DNA of 64,000 nucleotides from Haloplasma contractile (GTDB lineage Bacteria; Bacillota_I; Bacilli_A; Haloplasmatales; Haloplasmataceae). The notes under the pieces were generated by a model. The model saw nothing but the letters and a program-made list of their open reading frames with translations, searched no databases and was not told the DNA's origin. The stretch lies in assembly GCA_016841945.1 (NCBI GenBank), contig JAENYC010000008.1, positions 49,678-113,677 of the forward strand, in the 5' to 3' direction. A program made the translations under genes and the position numbers. Positions 28,329 through 38,126 of the stretch are shown piece after piece. The first letter of the stretch is position 1. Every line of letters begins with the position of its first letter.

Positions 28329-30562
28329 CTTTTACACCTTTCTAAAGCTTTTAAAATGACAATATCAGATGAAAAATCAGATACCCCTATTTTTCTTTCT
28401 TTTGATTCATTTACACAATTATTATAGATAATACCATAATTCATTAATTCATTCCCATATAATACAAGATTTTTACGAACTATCTCGTATTGATAATTAG
28501 GGTTTAATCCTACTAGTTTTATTCTATCGTATTTTGGATTAGGCTTAGCTAAGATTTGATAAACACCTAAAAAAGCGGTTTTTTGATCTTTACTGACGAC
28601 CATCCATGCTACTTTATCAGTTGAGTTAAAAGGACTTAATAAACGATAGAATGTTCCAAATTGTATATCTTTGCGTATTTGTTTCATGAATTCTATTTGT
28701 TTTTTAATGATATCTTTTTCATCCTCTGATAAAGCCGTTATATCTAACTCATAGCCAAATGTTCCAAAGTATGCAACATTACCTCTTGTATCTAATGGCG
28801 TTATTCTATTTACTTGATGATTAGGTACAGCTGAAACATGAGAACCCATTGATTTTAATGGATATATCATTGAAGTCCCATACTGTATTTTTAATCTTTC
28901 TATAGCGTCGGTATCATCACTAATCCAACCTTGAGGTGCATAATAAAGCATTCCTGGGTCAAATCTCCCTCCTCCGCTTGCACATGACTCAAATAAAATA
29001 TGAGGGAATTCTTTTGTCAATCGATGATATAACTGATAGACACCTAAAATATATCGATGCATTAACTCTCCTTGTTGTTCTTTAGATAAATTTAGAGAGT
29101 AAGGTTCGGTAATGTTTCTATTCATATCCCATTTAACGTAACTAATCTCTGATTTTTTTAATATTTTCCTCATAATATTAAATAAGTAATCAATGACTTC
29201 ATTACGTGTAAAATCTAATACATATTGATTGCGACCATGAGATATTTTTCGATTCGGTGTTTTAATGATCCATTCGGGATGTTTTTTATAAAGATCACTG
29301 ATTTTATTTACCATTTCTGGTTCAAACCATAACCCGAATTTCAACCCTAAATCTGTTATTTTCTTACTTAGACCTGATATACCATTCGGTAATTTGTTAA
29401 GGTCTGGATACCAATCACCTAAAGAAGTGCAATCGTTATTCCTTTTTCCGAACCATCCATCGTCTAATACAAATAATTCAACACCTAATCTTTTTGCTTC
29501 AATAGCCATATCGATTATTTTATCCTCGTTAAAATCAAAATAAGTAGCCTCCCAATTATTGATTAAAATAGGACAAGATTCATCACGCCATTTACCTCTA
29601 ACTAATCTTTCACGATATAATGAATGAAACACCTGACTCATACCGTTCAACCCATTTTGACTATACACCATTACAACCTCTGGTGTTTGAAATTCTTCAC
29701 CTTTTTTCAATTGCCATTCAAAGGTAAATGGATTAATTCCCATTGTCAAACGAGCTGTCTCGTAATGATTTACTTCTACCTGTGCTAAAAAATCTGAACT
29801 ATATACAAGATTGAAACCATAAACTTCTCCTCTATGTTCATCAGTATTTAAAGCTTTAAGTGCTATAAATGGATTTTGTTGTGCACTACTTGCTCCCCTT
29901 GAACTAGATATAGATTGAATGCCTTCCACTAGTTTTCTTGTTTTTATATGTCTTTCTCTTGACCAGGCACCTGATAGTTGAAGGAGCTCATAATCTTTAT
30001 GATCGAAATCAACACAACAACTTAATGCTCTTGTGAGTACTAAATTTTCTACCCCCTTATTAATGAATTTAACATCTCGTGTAATCACATCTCTATCTTC
30101 ATAAATCGTATATCGCATAACCATTAAGCAATCTAAAAGATCATCTTCTAATGTGATGGTTAAGGTTGTTGCCTCACTTTCATCTTCTACATAAGTGGCA
30201 GGCATAATACCGTCCATTAACTTAGGTTTGCCCTGCATTATTGTATGGTTTTTATATATAAAATTCGTCACAATGCTTCCATTATCCTGTTTGATTTGAT
30301 AGGCACCTTCTGAAAAATCAGTGCTCCCATAAGTAGGATATTCTTGTTTAATATATTCTAATGAGAATGCGCCATCTCCTTCAAATGAACATACTGTATT
30401 CGGCTTAGAATTTGTGACCAACATATAATCAAAGTTCGCTCTATGTGTTATTCGTTTTCCATAATATAAATGGCCTAATTGATTATTTTTTAATATAGTA
30501 AAAATATAACTAATATTCTGATTAAATAAATGAAATGTATTATTTTCAAATTTAATGCCCAT
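28325..30562 (-). CDS. Alpha-galactosidase, GH36
   Basis: About 745 residues from the ATG at 30562 (GAGGT 7 bp upstream; a TTG 5 codons earlier overlaps it). The catalytic nucleophile Asp is in YVKWDMNRN, the acid/base Asp in WISDDTDA. ESCASGGGRFD is the family segment, and LFVLDDGWFG lies before. No signal peptide, so it hydrolyses imported alpha-galactosides in the cytosol and would feed galK. It is the first gene of the minus-strand run leading into the methyl-transfer cluster. Confidence 0.95.
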   Translation of the reverse strand: MGIKFENNTFHLFNQNISYIFTILKNNQLGHLYYGKRITHRANFDYMLVTNSKPNTVCSFEGDGAFSLEYIKQEYPTYGSTDFSEGAYQIKQDNGSIVTNFIYKNHTIMQGKPKLMDGIMPATYVEDESEATTLTITLEDDLLDCLMVMRYTIYEDRDVITRDVKFINKGVENLVLTRALSCCVDFDHKDYELLQLSGAWSRERHIKTRKLVEGIQSISSSRGASSAQQNPFIALKALNTDEHRGEVYGFNLVYSSDFLAQVEVNHYETARLTMGINPFTFEWQLKKGEEFQTPEVVMVYSQNGLNGMSQVFHSLYRERLVRGKWRDESCPILINNWEATYFDFNEDKIIDMAIEAKRLGVELFVLDDGWFGKRNNDCTSLGDWYPDLNKLPNGISGLSKKITDLGLKFGLWFEPEMVNKISDLYKKHPEWIIKTPNRKISHGRNQYVLDFTRNEVIDYLFNIMRKILKKSEISYVKWDMNRNITEPYSLNLSKEQQGELMHRYILGVYQLYHRLTKEFPHILFESCASGGGRFDPGMLYYAPQGWISDDTDAIERLKIQYGTSMIYPLKSMGSHVSAVPNHQVNRITPLDTRGNVAYFGTFGYELDITALSEDEKDIIKKQIEFMKQIRKDIQFGTFYRLLSPFNSTDKVAWMVVSKDQKTAFLGVYQILAKPNPKYDRIKLVGLNPNYQYEIVRKNLVLYGNELMNYGIIYNNCVNESKERKIGVSDFSSDIVILKALERCKR

Positions 30563-30592
30563 GATATTACCTCGCAAATATAGTATTTTAAT

Positions 30593-30619
30593 AAAAAGAC
30601 TGCATCATGCAGTCTTTTT
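30593..30619. terminator. Terminator after the surface-protein gene
   Basis: 13-bp palindrome AAAAAGACTGCAT / ATGCAGTCTTTTT between the surface-protein stop and the alpha-galactosidase start. It separates the polysaccharide operon from the alpha-galactosidase operon. Confidence 0.9.
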
Positions 30620-30631
30620 ATTTTTTAAAAA

Positions 30632-33271
30632 TTAACTAAACTTCTTACGAATCACTACTAGTGCAACTACTACAACACCCATTCCACCAACAATAATACC
30701 TGCAATGGCTAATGGTTTTAGTCCAGAAACTTCTTCTTGTGAATCATTATCTAATATTTCCTCTTCTGTCGTTGTTGTCGTTGTAGTATTTTCATCATCA
30801 TCTTCATCATCAATAGTGACAGTTTGTTTTGGTCCTGTGTAATCCGTATTTCGAATGTTTAATTCATATGAATAATCATCATATCCACCATTATCCATAC
30901 AATCAACATATATGATGACAGATTCATCTTTATTTAATGTGACTGTTACTTCTACTAATGTCTTCTCAGTGGCAGGATTTGTTAAATATTCATAATCAGC
31001 AACTTGTTTATATAATTCAGTATTGGTTGTGCCATCATTTTTAAGGATACCAATTTCTACACCATCAAAATCTTTTTCAACTGCATCTGCTAAATCCACG
31101 ATTTGTGTTCTTGCATTTAATCTCCAATAGTATTCAAATGTAAGGATATATGTACCATCTTCAGGTGCTAAGAACTTAATTGCAGATGTTCCATCACCAG
31201 GTAGAATAAATGGTTGTGCGATTGTTGCATATTCTGATCCACCTTTCCACTGTTGTGGCTCATTATCTGGTTCGTCTATACTTGGTGTTACTTGTAAATC
31301 ACTTAATAAATTATAATCACCTGATGGACCCCAAAGTATAAAGAAGTTATTTTCACCTTGATGCTCTTCTGGAAAATCAGAATAGAAATCCCAAAGCGTA
31401 CCATCAGTAGAGTAATCACGTGTAACTTTTACAACTGCTGTGGTGCTAACACCATCAATTGTAGCTGTAATTCCTACATATCCTACACCTTCACCTGTTA
31501 CAACACCATTTCCATCGACTATCGCAATTGATTCATTTGATGAAGACCATGTAATGGTTGTTTCATCAGTATTTTGTGCAGTCGCATTTAATGTAATGGT
31601 TTCGTCTACCTTAACTCTTTTAGTCTCTGCGGTTATTTCAACAACAACACCTGGTGTAACTGTAATATTGTATACTTCGATTGCTTCACCCGCAACCACT
31701 TTTATACTTACAGTTCCTTCACTTAGTCCTTGAACAACACCATTTTCATCAACTGTTGCTATGGTTTCATCCAGTGATGTCCATACTGCTTCAGTACCAG
31801 CTGGTGCATTTTCAATTGTTGCACTCAATGTAATTGATTTATTCTCTTGTACTTCGGTTGGACCAGTTATAGTAACAGTTGTATCTGTTAATCTTTCATT
31901 TATTGTCAAATCTATCGTTTCAGTTGCATCTCCAACTTCTGCTGTGATTGTAACATTACCTGGCGTATTTCCTTCTACTAATCCATTTTCATCTACAGTT
32001 GCTATAGCATCATCACTAGAACTCCATACAATATCTTCAGAAGATATACCATCAGTCGTCGCATTCAATTGTATTGTTTGACCTGTAAAGCATTCAGTAC
32101 TATCAGTCGTGATACTAATCGTTTCAGTTGGTACATTTACTGTTTCAATTGATAGAGCGAAATCATAACTATCCCAACCACCATGTTCTTTTGCATCAAT
32201 ATAGGCTAATACAGATTCACCTTTATTTAGAGTTAAACTTTCAGTCGTCGTAATATCCTGTGTAGCATCATCAGATAAATAGGTAACATCTGCATCTAGG
32301 TTAAATAAATCTGATTCAGCACCTTCTTTTCTAATTCCAAATATCGCGCCATTAAATCCACCATTAGTTGCATTATCAATCTCTGTTTGGTTATCTTTAA
32401 GACTCCAACTTGTTGCCAAGTTCACATTGAAGTCTCCTGTAAATGGTGCTGTCCATTTTACAGCAACAACACCTATATCAGGCATTAAGAAATCATGATT
32501 AATAACTGAAAAATCTAGTGGACCTTTCCATTGAAATGGATCAGTTTTTATCACTTGGTCAGTTGTGATAGAATCAAGATCTTCACCCCATAAATACGTA
32601 AATCCATTTTCTCCTTGTTCTTGTGCAAAATCAGCTTTGTAATCAAATGAAACTTCATCAATGGTTAGCTGTAATGGATAATTATCCCATCCACCATTGA
32701 CTTTTGCATCTACATAATAAATGAAGTATTCATCTTTTTGTAAGAATATTCTTTGTTTAGTCGTGATGTCTTGCGTTTCATCATCTACTAAATAATCATG
32801 TTCTGCATCTAATTTAAACAACTCTGTACCATCAAATGCATTAATTCCAAATATCGCGCCATTAAATCCACCATCAACAGCACCACTTGTGTCTGGATTA
32901 TCTTTATCGATCCAATAAGTCAGTAGATTGACCTCATACAAACCTGCACGTGGCGCTGTCCATTTCACAGCTACAACGCCTCTATCAGGCATTAAGAAAT
33001 CATGATTAATGATTGAATAATCTAGTGGACCCTTCCATTGAAACGGATCTGTTTTTATCACTTGATCGGTTGTGATAGAATCATAATCTTCACCCCAAAG
33101 ATAAGTAAACCCATTTTCACCTTGTTCTTGGGCAAAATCAGCCTTATAATCCCATGTTGTTTTCTTAGTTGTTTCTTCTGCCAATACAAATGTATTCACT
33201 GACATGATACTAAGAAGTGTCATACTAAGAAAAATCGCAATAAATAAATTTAAGAAAGTTTTCTTTCTCAT
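30632..33271 (-). CDS. Large surface protein with three CBM-like repeats and three Ig-like (BIG2) domains
   Basis: About 879 residues. The ATG at 33271 is chosen because GGAGG lies 7 bp before it. A signal peptide (to about 32, ending VLAEE) precedes two near-identical 170-residue repeats (each starting DYKADFAQEQGENGFTYLWG). Three BIG2 units (WSSSDDAIATVDENG and kin) and a diverged third repeat follow. A Glu/Asp/Thr-rich spacer and a C-terminal membrane anchor ending VIRKKFS complete it. The anchor is a transmembrane helix, not LPXTG. It is last in the GH43/ABC operon, so glycan binding at the surface is likely. Confidence 0.85.
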   Translation of the reverse strand: MRKKTFLNLFIAIFLSMTLLSIMSVNTFVLAEETTKKTTWDYKADFAQEQGENGFTYLWGEDYDSITTDQVIKTDPFQWKGPLDYSIINHDFLMPDRGVVAVKWTAPRAGLYEVNLLTYWIDKDNPDTSGAVDGGFNGAIFGINAFDGTELFKLDAEHDYLVDDETQDITTKQRIFLQKDEYFIYYVDAKVNGGWDNYPLQLTIDEVSFDYKADFAQEQGENGFTYLWGEDLDSITTDQVIKTDPFQWKGPLDFSVINHDFLMPDIGVVAVKWTAPFTGDFNVNLATSWSLKDNQTEIDNATNGGFNGAIFGIRKEGAESDLFNLDADVTYLSDDATQDITTTESLTLNKGESVLAYIDAKEHGGWDSYDFALSIETVNVPTETISITTDSTECFTGQTIQLNATTDGISSEDIVWSSSDDAIATVDENGLVEGNTPGNVTITAEVGDATETIDLTINERLTDTTVTITGPTEVQENKSITLSATIENAPAGTEAVWTSLDETIATVDENGVVQGLSEGTVSIKVVAGEAIEVYNITVTPGVVVEITAETKRVKVDETITLNATAQNTDETTITWSSSNESIAIVDGNGVVTGEGVGYVGITATIDGVSTTAVVKVTRDYSTDGTLWDFYSDFPEEHQGENNFFILWGPSGDYNLLSDLQVTPSIDEPDNEPQQWKGGSEYATIAQPFILPGDGTSAIKFLAPEDGTYILTFEYYWRLNARTQIVDLADAVEKDFDGVEIGILKNDGTTNTELYKQVADYEYLTNPATEKTLVEVTVTLNKDESVIIYVDCMDNGGYDDYSYELNIRNTDYTGPKQTVTIDDEDDDENTTTTTTTEEEILDNDSQEEVSGLKPLAIAGIIVGGMGVVVVALVVIRKKFS

Positions 33272-33328
33272 GTACATATCCTCCCGTTTTTTATTTTATT
33301 TATTAATTGAAATATGAATTAAATTGAA

Positions 33329-34336
33329 CTATTTTAACTTCAAAATTCCTCTTGTAGAATCATCTAAATTATATATAATTGTTTTTTCATAAGGACTCGT
33401 ATTAGGTGCATGAAAACTCACCTTTAAAGTACCATCAAGTGCTTCAAATATTATCCCATGCCCTCCATTTACATCATATAATGGTGTTTCTGCTTGAATC
33501 CAATTTCCATCTAATTTACCATTATCACTCTTGGCATAAGTTAATATATATCTGTTTTGTCCCCTTACAGTAGTAAAAGTAGACCATAACATAAATAACT
33601 CATCATATCTATTTCTAAACATATAAGTTCCATCCGTAATATAACCTAAGCCAGGACCTGGATTATCTATTTTATGAGGGCTATCACTTCCTTTAAATAA
33701 TAAATGGTCTGTTTCAGGTTTAATACCACTTAAGTCACTTTTTAATTCTACAGCTCTTATTTGTCCATCCCAGTTATTCTTTGGTTCAAGCCATTCATAA
33801 CAGTAGATAGACCAAAGTTTTCCATCTTCTTCATATAAAGTGGCATCAAGTGAACCCATATTCTCAGGAGTTGCAAGCCCTTCATATTGATAAGGTCCTT
33901 CAATATGGGGAGCAGACCAAATCTGTGTTCTTCTATATTCACCTTTAGGACCAAAGGTTCCAAATAAATAATACTTATCATTATAATAATGAATCTCTGG
34001 AGCCCAAAAGTCTTGTGGTTCATATCCTAGGGAGTCCCCTTCAATAATACTAATAGGTCCTGTCCAATAAGTTAAATCATCACTCTTATAGAGTACAAAA
34101 CCAAGATTATTACTGGATTCTTTGTTTTCAGCCGTACCCGTTAAATAGTAAGTATTATTTTCTCTATCTACAAAAATGAAACTATCTCTTATATGAATAC
34201 TATTTAATCTCATCAGTACTTCAATTCCTTCATTTTGATTTGTTGTCGTTTGTTCACTTTGTGTTGAGTTCATTTGGTTACAAGATGTAAGTATTACAAC
34301 ACTCATAAAACTAAGTAACATCAATAACTTTTTCAT
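33329..34336 (-). CDS. GH43-like lipoprotein (beta-propeller glycosidase)
   Basis: About 335 residues. The signal peptide has the lipobox LTSC (Cys near 19). The five-bladed-propeller repeats include IRDSFIFVDRENNTYYLTG, with the probable catalytic Asp, and DFWAPEIHYYNDKYYLFG. GH43 enzymes act as arabinofuranosidases, xylosidases or galactosidases. The ATG at 34336 is preferred over a GTG inside the preceding gene's end. It is membrane-anchored outside the cell. Confidence 0.82.
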   Translation of the reverse strand: MKKLLMLLSFMSVVILTSCNQMNSTQSEQTTTNQNEGIEVLMRLNSIHIRDSFIFVDRENNTYYLTGTAENKESSNNLGFVLYKSDDLTYWTGPISIIEGDSLGYEPQDFWAPEIHYYNDKYYLFGTFGPKGEYRRTQIWSAPHIEGPYQYEGLATPENMGSLDATLYEEDGKLWSIYCYEWLEPKNNWDGQIRAVELKSDLSGIKPETDHLLFKGSDSPHKIDNPGPGLGYITDGTYMFRNRYDELFMLWSTFTTVRGQNRYILTYAKSDNGKLDGNWIQAETPLYDVNGGHGIIFEALDGTLKVSFHAPNTSPYEKTIIYNLDDSTRGILKLK

Positions 34337-34338
34337 CT

Positions 34339-35598
34339 TTACCACTTAATCTCTTTCATTACTAAGTATCTAACACTACCTTTAGGCATCACATGATAGA
34401 CATACATCAATTTTCCATCTTTGTCTTTAAAGATTCCACCACTGCCGTAGTTCATCCATGTCAAATCATTAGATTCTGGTTTTTGATATCTGCCTATTTT
34501 TATTTGATCCTCTTCTAGAGATTTTCTCTTATCAACCTCTAAATCTGTTAAGTCTTTAACAAATATCGTTACGATTTGATAATATGGTGAATCCCATGTA
34601 TTACAAGAAAAATATAATTGATACCAACCGTTTTGATAAGTTAAACTAGGCGCTTCTGTAACACCACGAGGATGTCCAAAGAATGGGTTACCTAAAGGTT
34701 TCCAAACTTGCCCATCTTTATCTAAATTCACAGGAATAATATCTTTAAATTCTGGCCAATCCATTGGATTAGATGCATGGACATGTTCTTCTGGAACATA
34801 ATCATAATAAAAACCTGGATTAGGACCATCGCCTATAAATTCTGGATTTTTTAACTGAGCAATGATAACATGATTACCATTTTCACTGGCTTTTGCTGGA
34901 TTGCCATAACCAGTAAAAGTAAAATAGGTTTTATCTGATTGAGGGTCATCAAACAAGTGAAAATCTACTCGTAATGTGTTATAAAATTTATAATCTGTTT
35001 GATAGATTGTTTCAATACTATCGGTTTTAATAACACTATGAGGAGCTCTTACATCATCTTGTCTAGGTTTTATCAATACAAACTTTTCAAAAGGACCCTC
35101 TGGACTATCACTTTCAGAGACATATACTGATATATTAATTTGTGAATCTACATATTCTGTAGGATATTCATTGGCAACAGGTCCAGTAGCAAACAAATAA
35201 TATTTATCATTCATTTTATAAACATCAGGACTCCAAAAATTATATAAGTACTGAGTTTCTGAATCAGATGCATTCCCAGTATAAACATAAGGTTTTTTAG
35301 AAATAACAGAACCAATTGATTCCCAATTCTTTAAATTAGTACTCTTATATGCAGGAACTGTACTTTCAATTTGATTACTCCAACCTGTACTGTACATATA
35401 ATAGGTTCCATCAGAGTCTAATAATATATGAGGATCAGCTCCTTCTATATCATTACCCTCAATTGTTTGAAGCATTTCTGGTTCATGATTATCCACTATA
35501 AAACCATTATCCATCGGAAATTCTTCTTCATTCTGACTACATGCTGATAAAAAAATCATCATACATATTGTTGTTAGGAAAATTAATGAAGGTTTCAT
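34339..35598 (-). CDS. GH43-like lipoprotein
   Basis: 419 residues. The lipobox is LSAC (Cys near 20). Propeller motifs GADPHILLDSDGTYYMYS and FWSPDVYKMNDKYYLF give the likely base Asp and a second conserved Asp. RGVTEAPSL gives the probable acid Glu. It is followed without a gap by a second, shorter GH43 lipoprotein, suggesting complementary linkage cleavage on one polymer. AAGGAGGAGAAG precedes the ATG. The exact substrate cannot be named. Confidence 0.85.
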   Translation of the reverse strand: MKPSLIFLTTICMMIFLSACSQNEEEFPMDNGFIVDNHEPEMLQTIEGNDIEGADPHILLDSDGTYYMYSTGWSNQIESTVPAYKSTNLKNWESIGSVISKKPYVYTGNASDSETQYLYNFWSPDVYKMNDKYYLFATGPVANEYPTEYVDSQINISVYVSESDSPEGPFEKFVLIKPRQDDVRAPHSVIKTDSIETIYQTDYKFYNTLRVDFHLFDDPQSDKTYFTFTGYGNPAKASENGNHVIIAQLKNPEFIGDGPNPGFYYDYVPEEHVHASNPMDWPEFKDIIPVNLDKDGQVWKPLGNPFFGHPRGVTEAPSLTYQNGWYQLYFSCNTWDSPYYQIVTIFVKDLTDLEVDKRKSLEEDQIKIGRYQKPESNDLTWMNYGSGGIFKDKDGKLMYVYHVMPKGSVRYLVMKEIKW

Positions 35599-35619
35599 CT
35601 TCTCCTCCTTTTTTTAGTT

Positions 35620-37191
35620 TTAATTACTATTAGGTTCATATAATGAGTTAACTTCATCTTCTATTCTTTGCATACCTTTATCATAAAAAGTTTCAACAAA
35701 ATCATATTTCCATACATCATTATCATCAATGTCATAAGTTCCTGATACAAAACCTATGGTATATTCACCTGCATGGTCCCAAGGCGCAGAACCCACCTGA
35801 ACTTCTGCATCTGTTTTTATTCCATATAATGGATCTTTCAACATCATGCCTGGTTCTTCTAACCCACTAATAAATGCATTTATTCTTTCATGATCTTCAC
35901 TAAAGTTTTCATCTATTACTTGAGATACATCAAACATCGCTCTAAGTCCATGGGGTCTTCCTAACCAACCTTCTTCTTCACGCAATGTTTTTTGTTCATT
36001 ACTAACCTCTATATCTCCGGATTCATTTATAGAATAGTGTTTTCCTTCAATACCATGGTTAAGAAGCATTTGACCCTCATCAGAAAGAATGTATTCAATC
36101 ATATCAAATAATCTAGGGACATCTTTGAAATCTTTACTAATGGCTGCACCTTCAAAATATGAAGATAAATATAGACGCATTGGCCCTTGTGGACCTTGAA
36201 TATTAACATATACTAATTCAGCATTTTCATTTGCTTTCTTAAGTTCTTTTAGAATCTTAGGTGCTGAATAAGTAACGCCCATCATGGTTACACCAGATTG
36301 GCCTGAAACCATTTTAGCGATGGCATCGCTTTCATCTTTACTAGTAAAAACATCTTTATCTAATAAATTATTTTCATATAAATCATTTAAATATCTATAT
36401 GCATTCCTTTGTCCGTCTGTTGTCATTGCATATTTATAATCATATCCTCCATTGCCATCTTCAACAATTGTCCAATTATTCGCTCCTGTAAATCCAGCAT
36501 ATATATGACCAAACCACCAAGTATTTGGTAAGGTTAAACCGATATTTTTAACCCCTCCTGGTTTTTCTTCCACAAATGTTTCCAATACATTTCTTAAATC
36601 ATCATGTGTTTGTGGTACTTCTAACTCATACTGATCTAACCAATCTTTTCTAATAATAAAACCGTGATCAATTGTACCAAAATATCTTGGAATCATAGCT
36701 AGTACATCATCATCTGATCGATACATTTTCGTATTTGCTTCTTGAGTCTGAGTTAACTGATAAATATGAGGATATTGTTCGTCTTTTCCTTCTAAATAAT
36801 TTTCAATATCAACAATTTTGTCTGCTTTAATTAAACTTTCATACAAATCGCCCGCAATGGCCATATCTGTTCTCATTTCGATGATGTCAGGTACATCTCC
36901 AACACTTAACATCCTGTTTAATTTGGAAAATACCTCTTCTTGACTTCCAGGGACTTGTATAAACTCAAATCTCACATTAAATTTATCCTCCATGTATTTT
37001 ACGACACTATCCCTTGTGATTGCTTGTCCATCATTATGATATATGTCTCGACTTAACATGGTAATTTTTAATGTCTCAGGATACTTATGTCCATCAACGA
37101 TTCCAAGTGAACCATCATCATTTTTACAACCATAAAGCAATACTCCGATACATAATAGAACCAAAAATAACATTAATTTTCGTAATCTCAT
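35620..37191 (-). CDS. Solute-binding lipoprotein of a carbohydrate ABC importer (LplA-like)
   Basis: 523 residues. Signal peptide with lipobox LYGC (Cys near 22). The long two-lobed fold (PQTHDDLRNVLETF, FEGAAISKDFKDVP) is typical of the large oligosaccharide-binding proteins paired with LplB/YtcP permeases. It is 18 bp after the YtcP-like gene. It delivers glycan fragments to the permeases. Confidence 0.9.
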   Translation of the reverse strand: MRLRKLMLFLVLLCIGVLLYGCKNDDGSLGIVDGHKYPETLKITMLSRDIYHNDGQAITRDSVVKYMEDKFNVRFEFIQVPGSQEEVFSKLNRMLSVGDVPDIIEMRTDMAIAGDLYESLIKADKIVDIENYLEGKDEQYPHIYQLTQTQEANTKMYRSDDDVLAMIPRYFGTIDHGFIIRKDWLDQYELEVPQTHDDLRNVLETFVEEKPGGVKNIGLTLPNTWWFGHIYAGFTGANNWTIVEDGNGGYDYKYAMTTDGQRNAYRYLNDLYENNLLDKDVFTSKDESDAIAKMVSGQSGVTMMGVTYSAPKILKELKKANENAELVYVNIQGPQGPMRLYLSSYFEGAAISKDFKDVPRLFDMIEYILSDEGQMLLNHGIEGKHYSINESGDIEVSNEQKTLREEEGWLGRPHGLRAMFDVSQVIDENFSEDHERINAFISGLEEPGMMLKDPLYGIKTDAEVQVGSAPWDHAGEYTIGFVSGTYDIDDNDVWKYDFVETFYDKGMQRIEDEVNSLYEPNSN

Positions 37192-37209
37192 TTAAAAATC
37201 CTCCTTTTT

Positions 37210-38100
37210 TTAGTCTTTTATTGCCCCTAACAATACACCTTTAACAAAATACTTTTGTAAGAATGGATATACAAGTAATATAGGTACGGTAGCCACAATC
37301 ACACTTGCATATTGAACTTGTTCGGCAATATAGGTTGAACCTCCAGGATTAACAATAGATCCTATATTACTATCATTCCCCGATAACATATTATATAAAA
37401 CGACTTGCAGATTATAATATTTAGCTGAATTAATATAGTAGATACCTGAATATAAGTCACTCCATTTATCAACTGCATAGAACAAAGTTAAAGTTGCAAT
37501 CGTTGGTAGAGATAATGGAACATAAATCTGAACTAACATTCTAAACTGACCACATCCATCCATCTCTGCAGCTTCTCTAAGCGATTGAGGCACCTGTTGA
37601 AATGATGTCTTCAAAATAATTAAATAAAATGTATTAATAGCACCAGGTATCATATAAACTAAAGGTGTATCAAGAATACCGTATTTACCTAATGTAATGT
37701 ACATCGGTATTACACCACCACCAAATAACATAGTAAAGATAACCAGCCCAAACAAGAAATTTTTAAAGGGAAATTTCTTAACAGAAAACACATATGCACC
37801 TAATATCGTCAGAATAATCGATAATAATGTTCCTAATAATGTGGTATATGTAGATATAAACATCGCTGGCATAATTGTTTTATTTCGAAATACTGATTTA
37901 TAAGCTTCAAATGTGAAATTGATGGGATATAAAATAATGGGGTTTTTTATAAACTCATGATATGGCATCAAAGAACCCATCAATACATACCACATAGGAT
38001 ATAGTGTTATTATCCCCAATAAAATAAATAAACCATAATTAAATATTTTAAATGGTGTGATCCTAAATTTTTTCTTCAATCTACAACTTTTACCTAACAT
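37210..38100 (-). CDS. ABC importer permease, YtcP/LplC type
   Basis: 296 residues, six transmembrane segments. The EAA loop is EAAEMDGCGQFRMLVQIYVPLSLP. FFVKG-like C-terminus reads YFVKGVLLGAIKD, typical of this family. It forms a heterodimer with the permease encoded just upstream (26-bp gap). No ATPase gene is in this operon. Confidence 0.93.
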   Translation of the reverse strand: MLGKSCRLKKKFRITPFKIFNYGLFILLGIITLYPMWYVLMGSLMPYHEFIKNPIILYPINFTFEAYKSVFRNKTIMPAMFISTYTTLLGTLLSIILTILGAYVFSVKKFPFKNFLFGLVIFTMLFGGGVIPMYITLGKYGILDTPLVYMIPGAINTFYLIILKTSFQQVPQSLREAAEMDGCGQFRMLVQIYVPLSLPTIATLTLFYAVDKWSDLYSGIYYINSAKYYNLQVVLYNMLSGNDSNIGSIVNPGGSTYIAEQVQYASVIVATVPILLVYPFLQKYFVKGVLLGAIKD

Positions 38101-38126
38101 GAAAATACCTCTTTTCGTGAACTAAC

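Noticed and set aside
31440..32081. Two plus-strand frames rich in Val/Ser/Thr
   Set aside because: Reverse reading of the Ig-like repeats of the surface protein; no start signals.
32455..33150. Long direct repeat as insertion-sequence trace
   Set aside because: The repeat matches domain borders of the surface protein and keeps the frame; no transposase or terminal inverted repeats.
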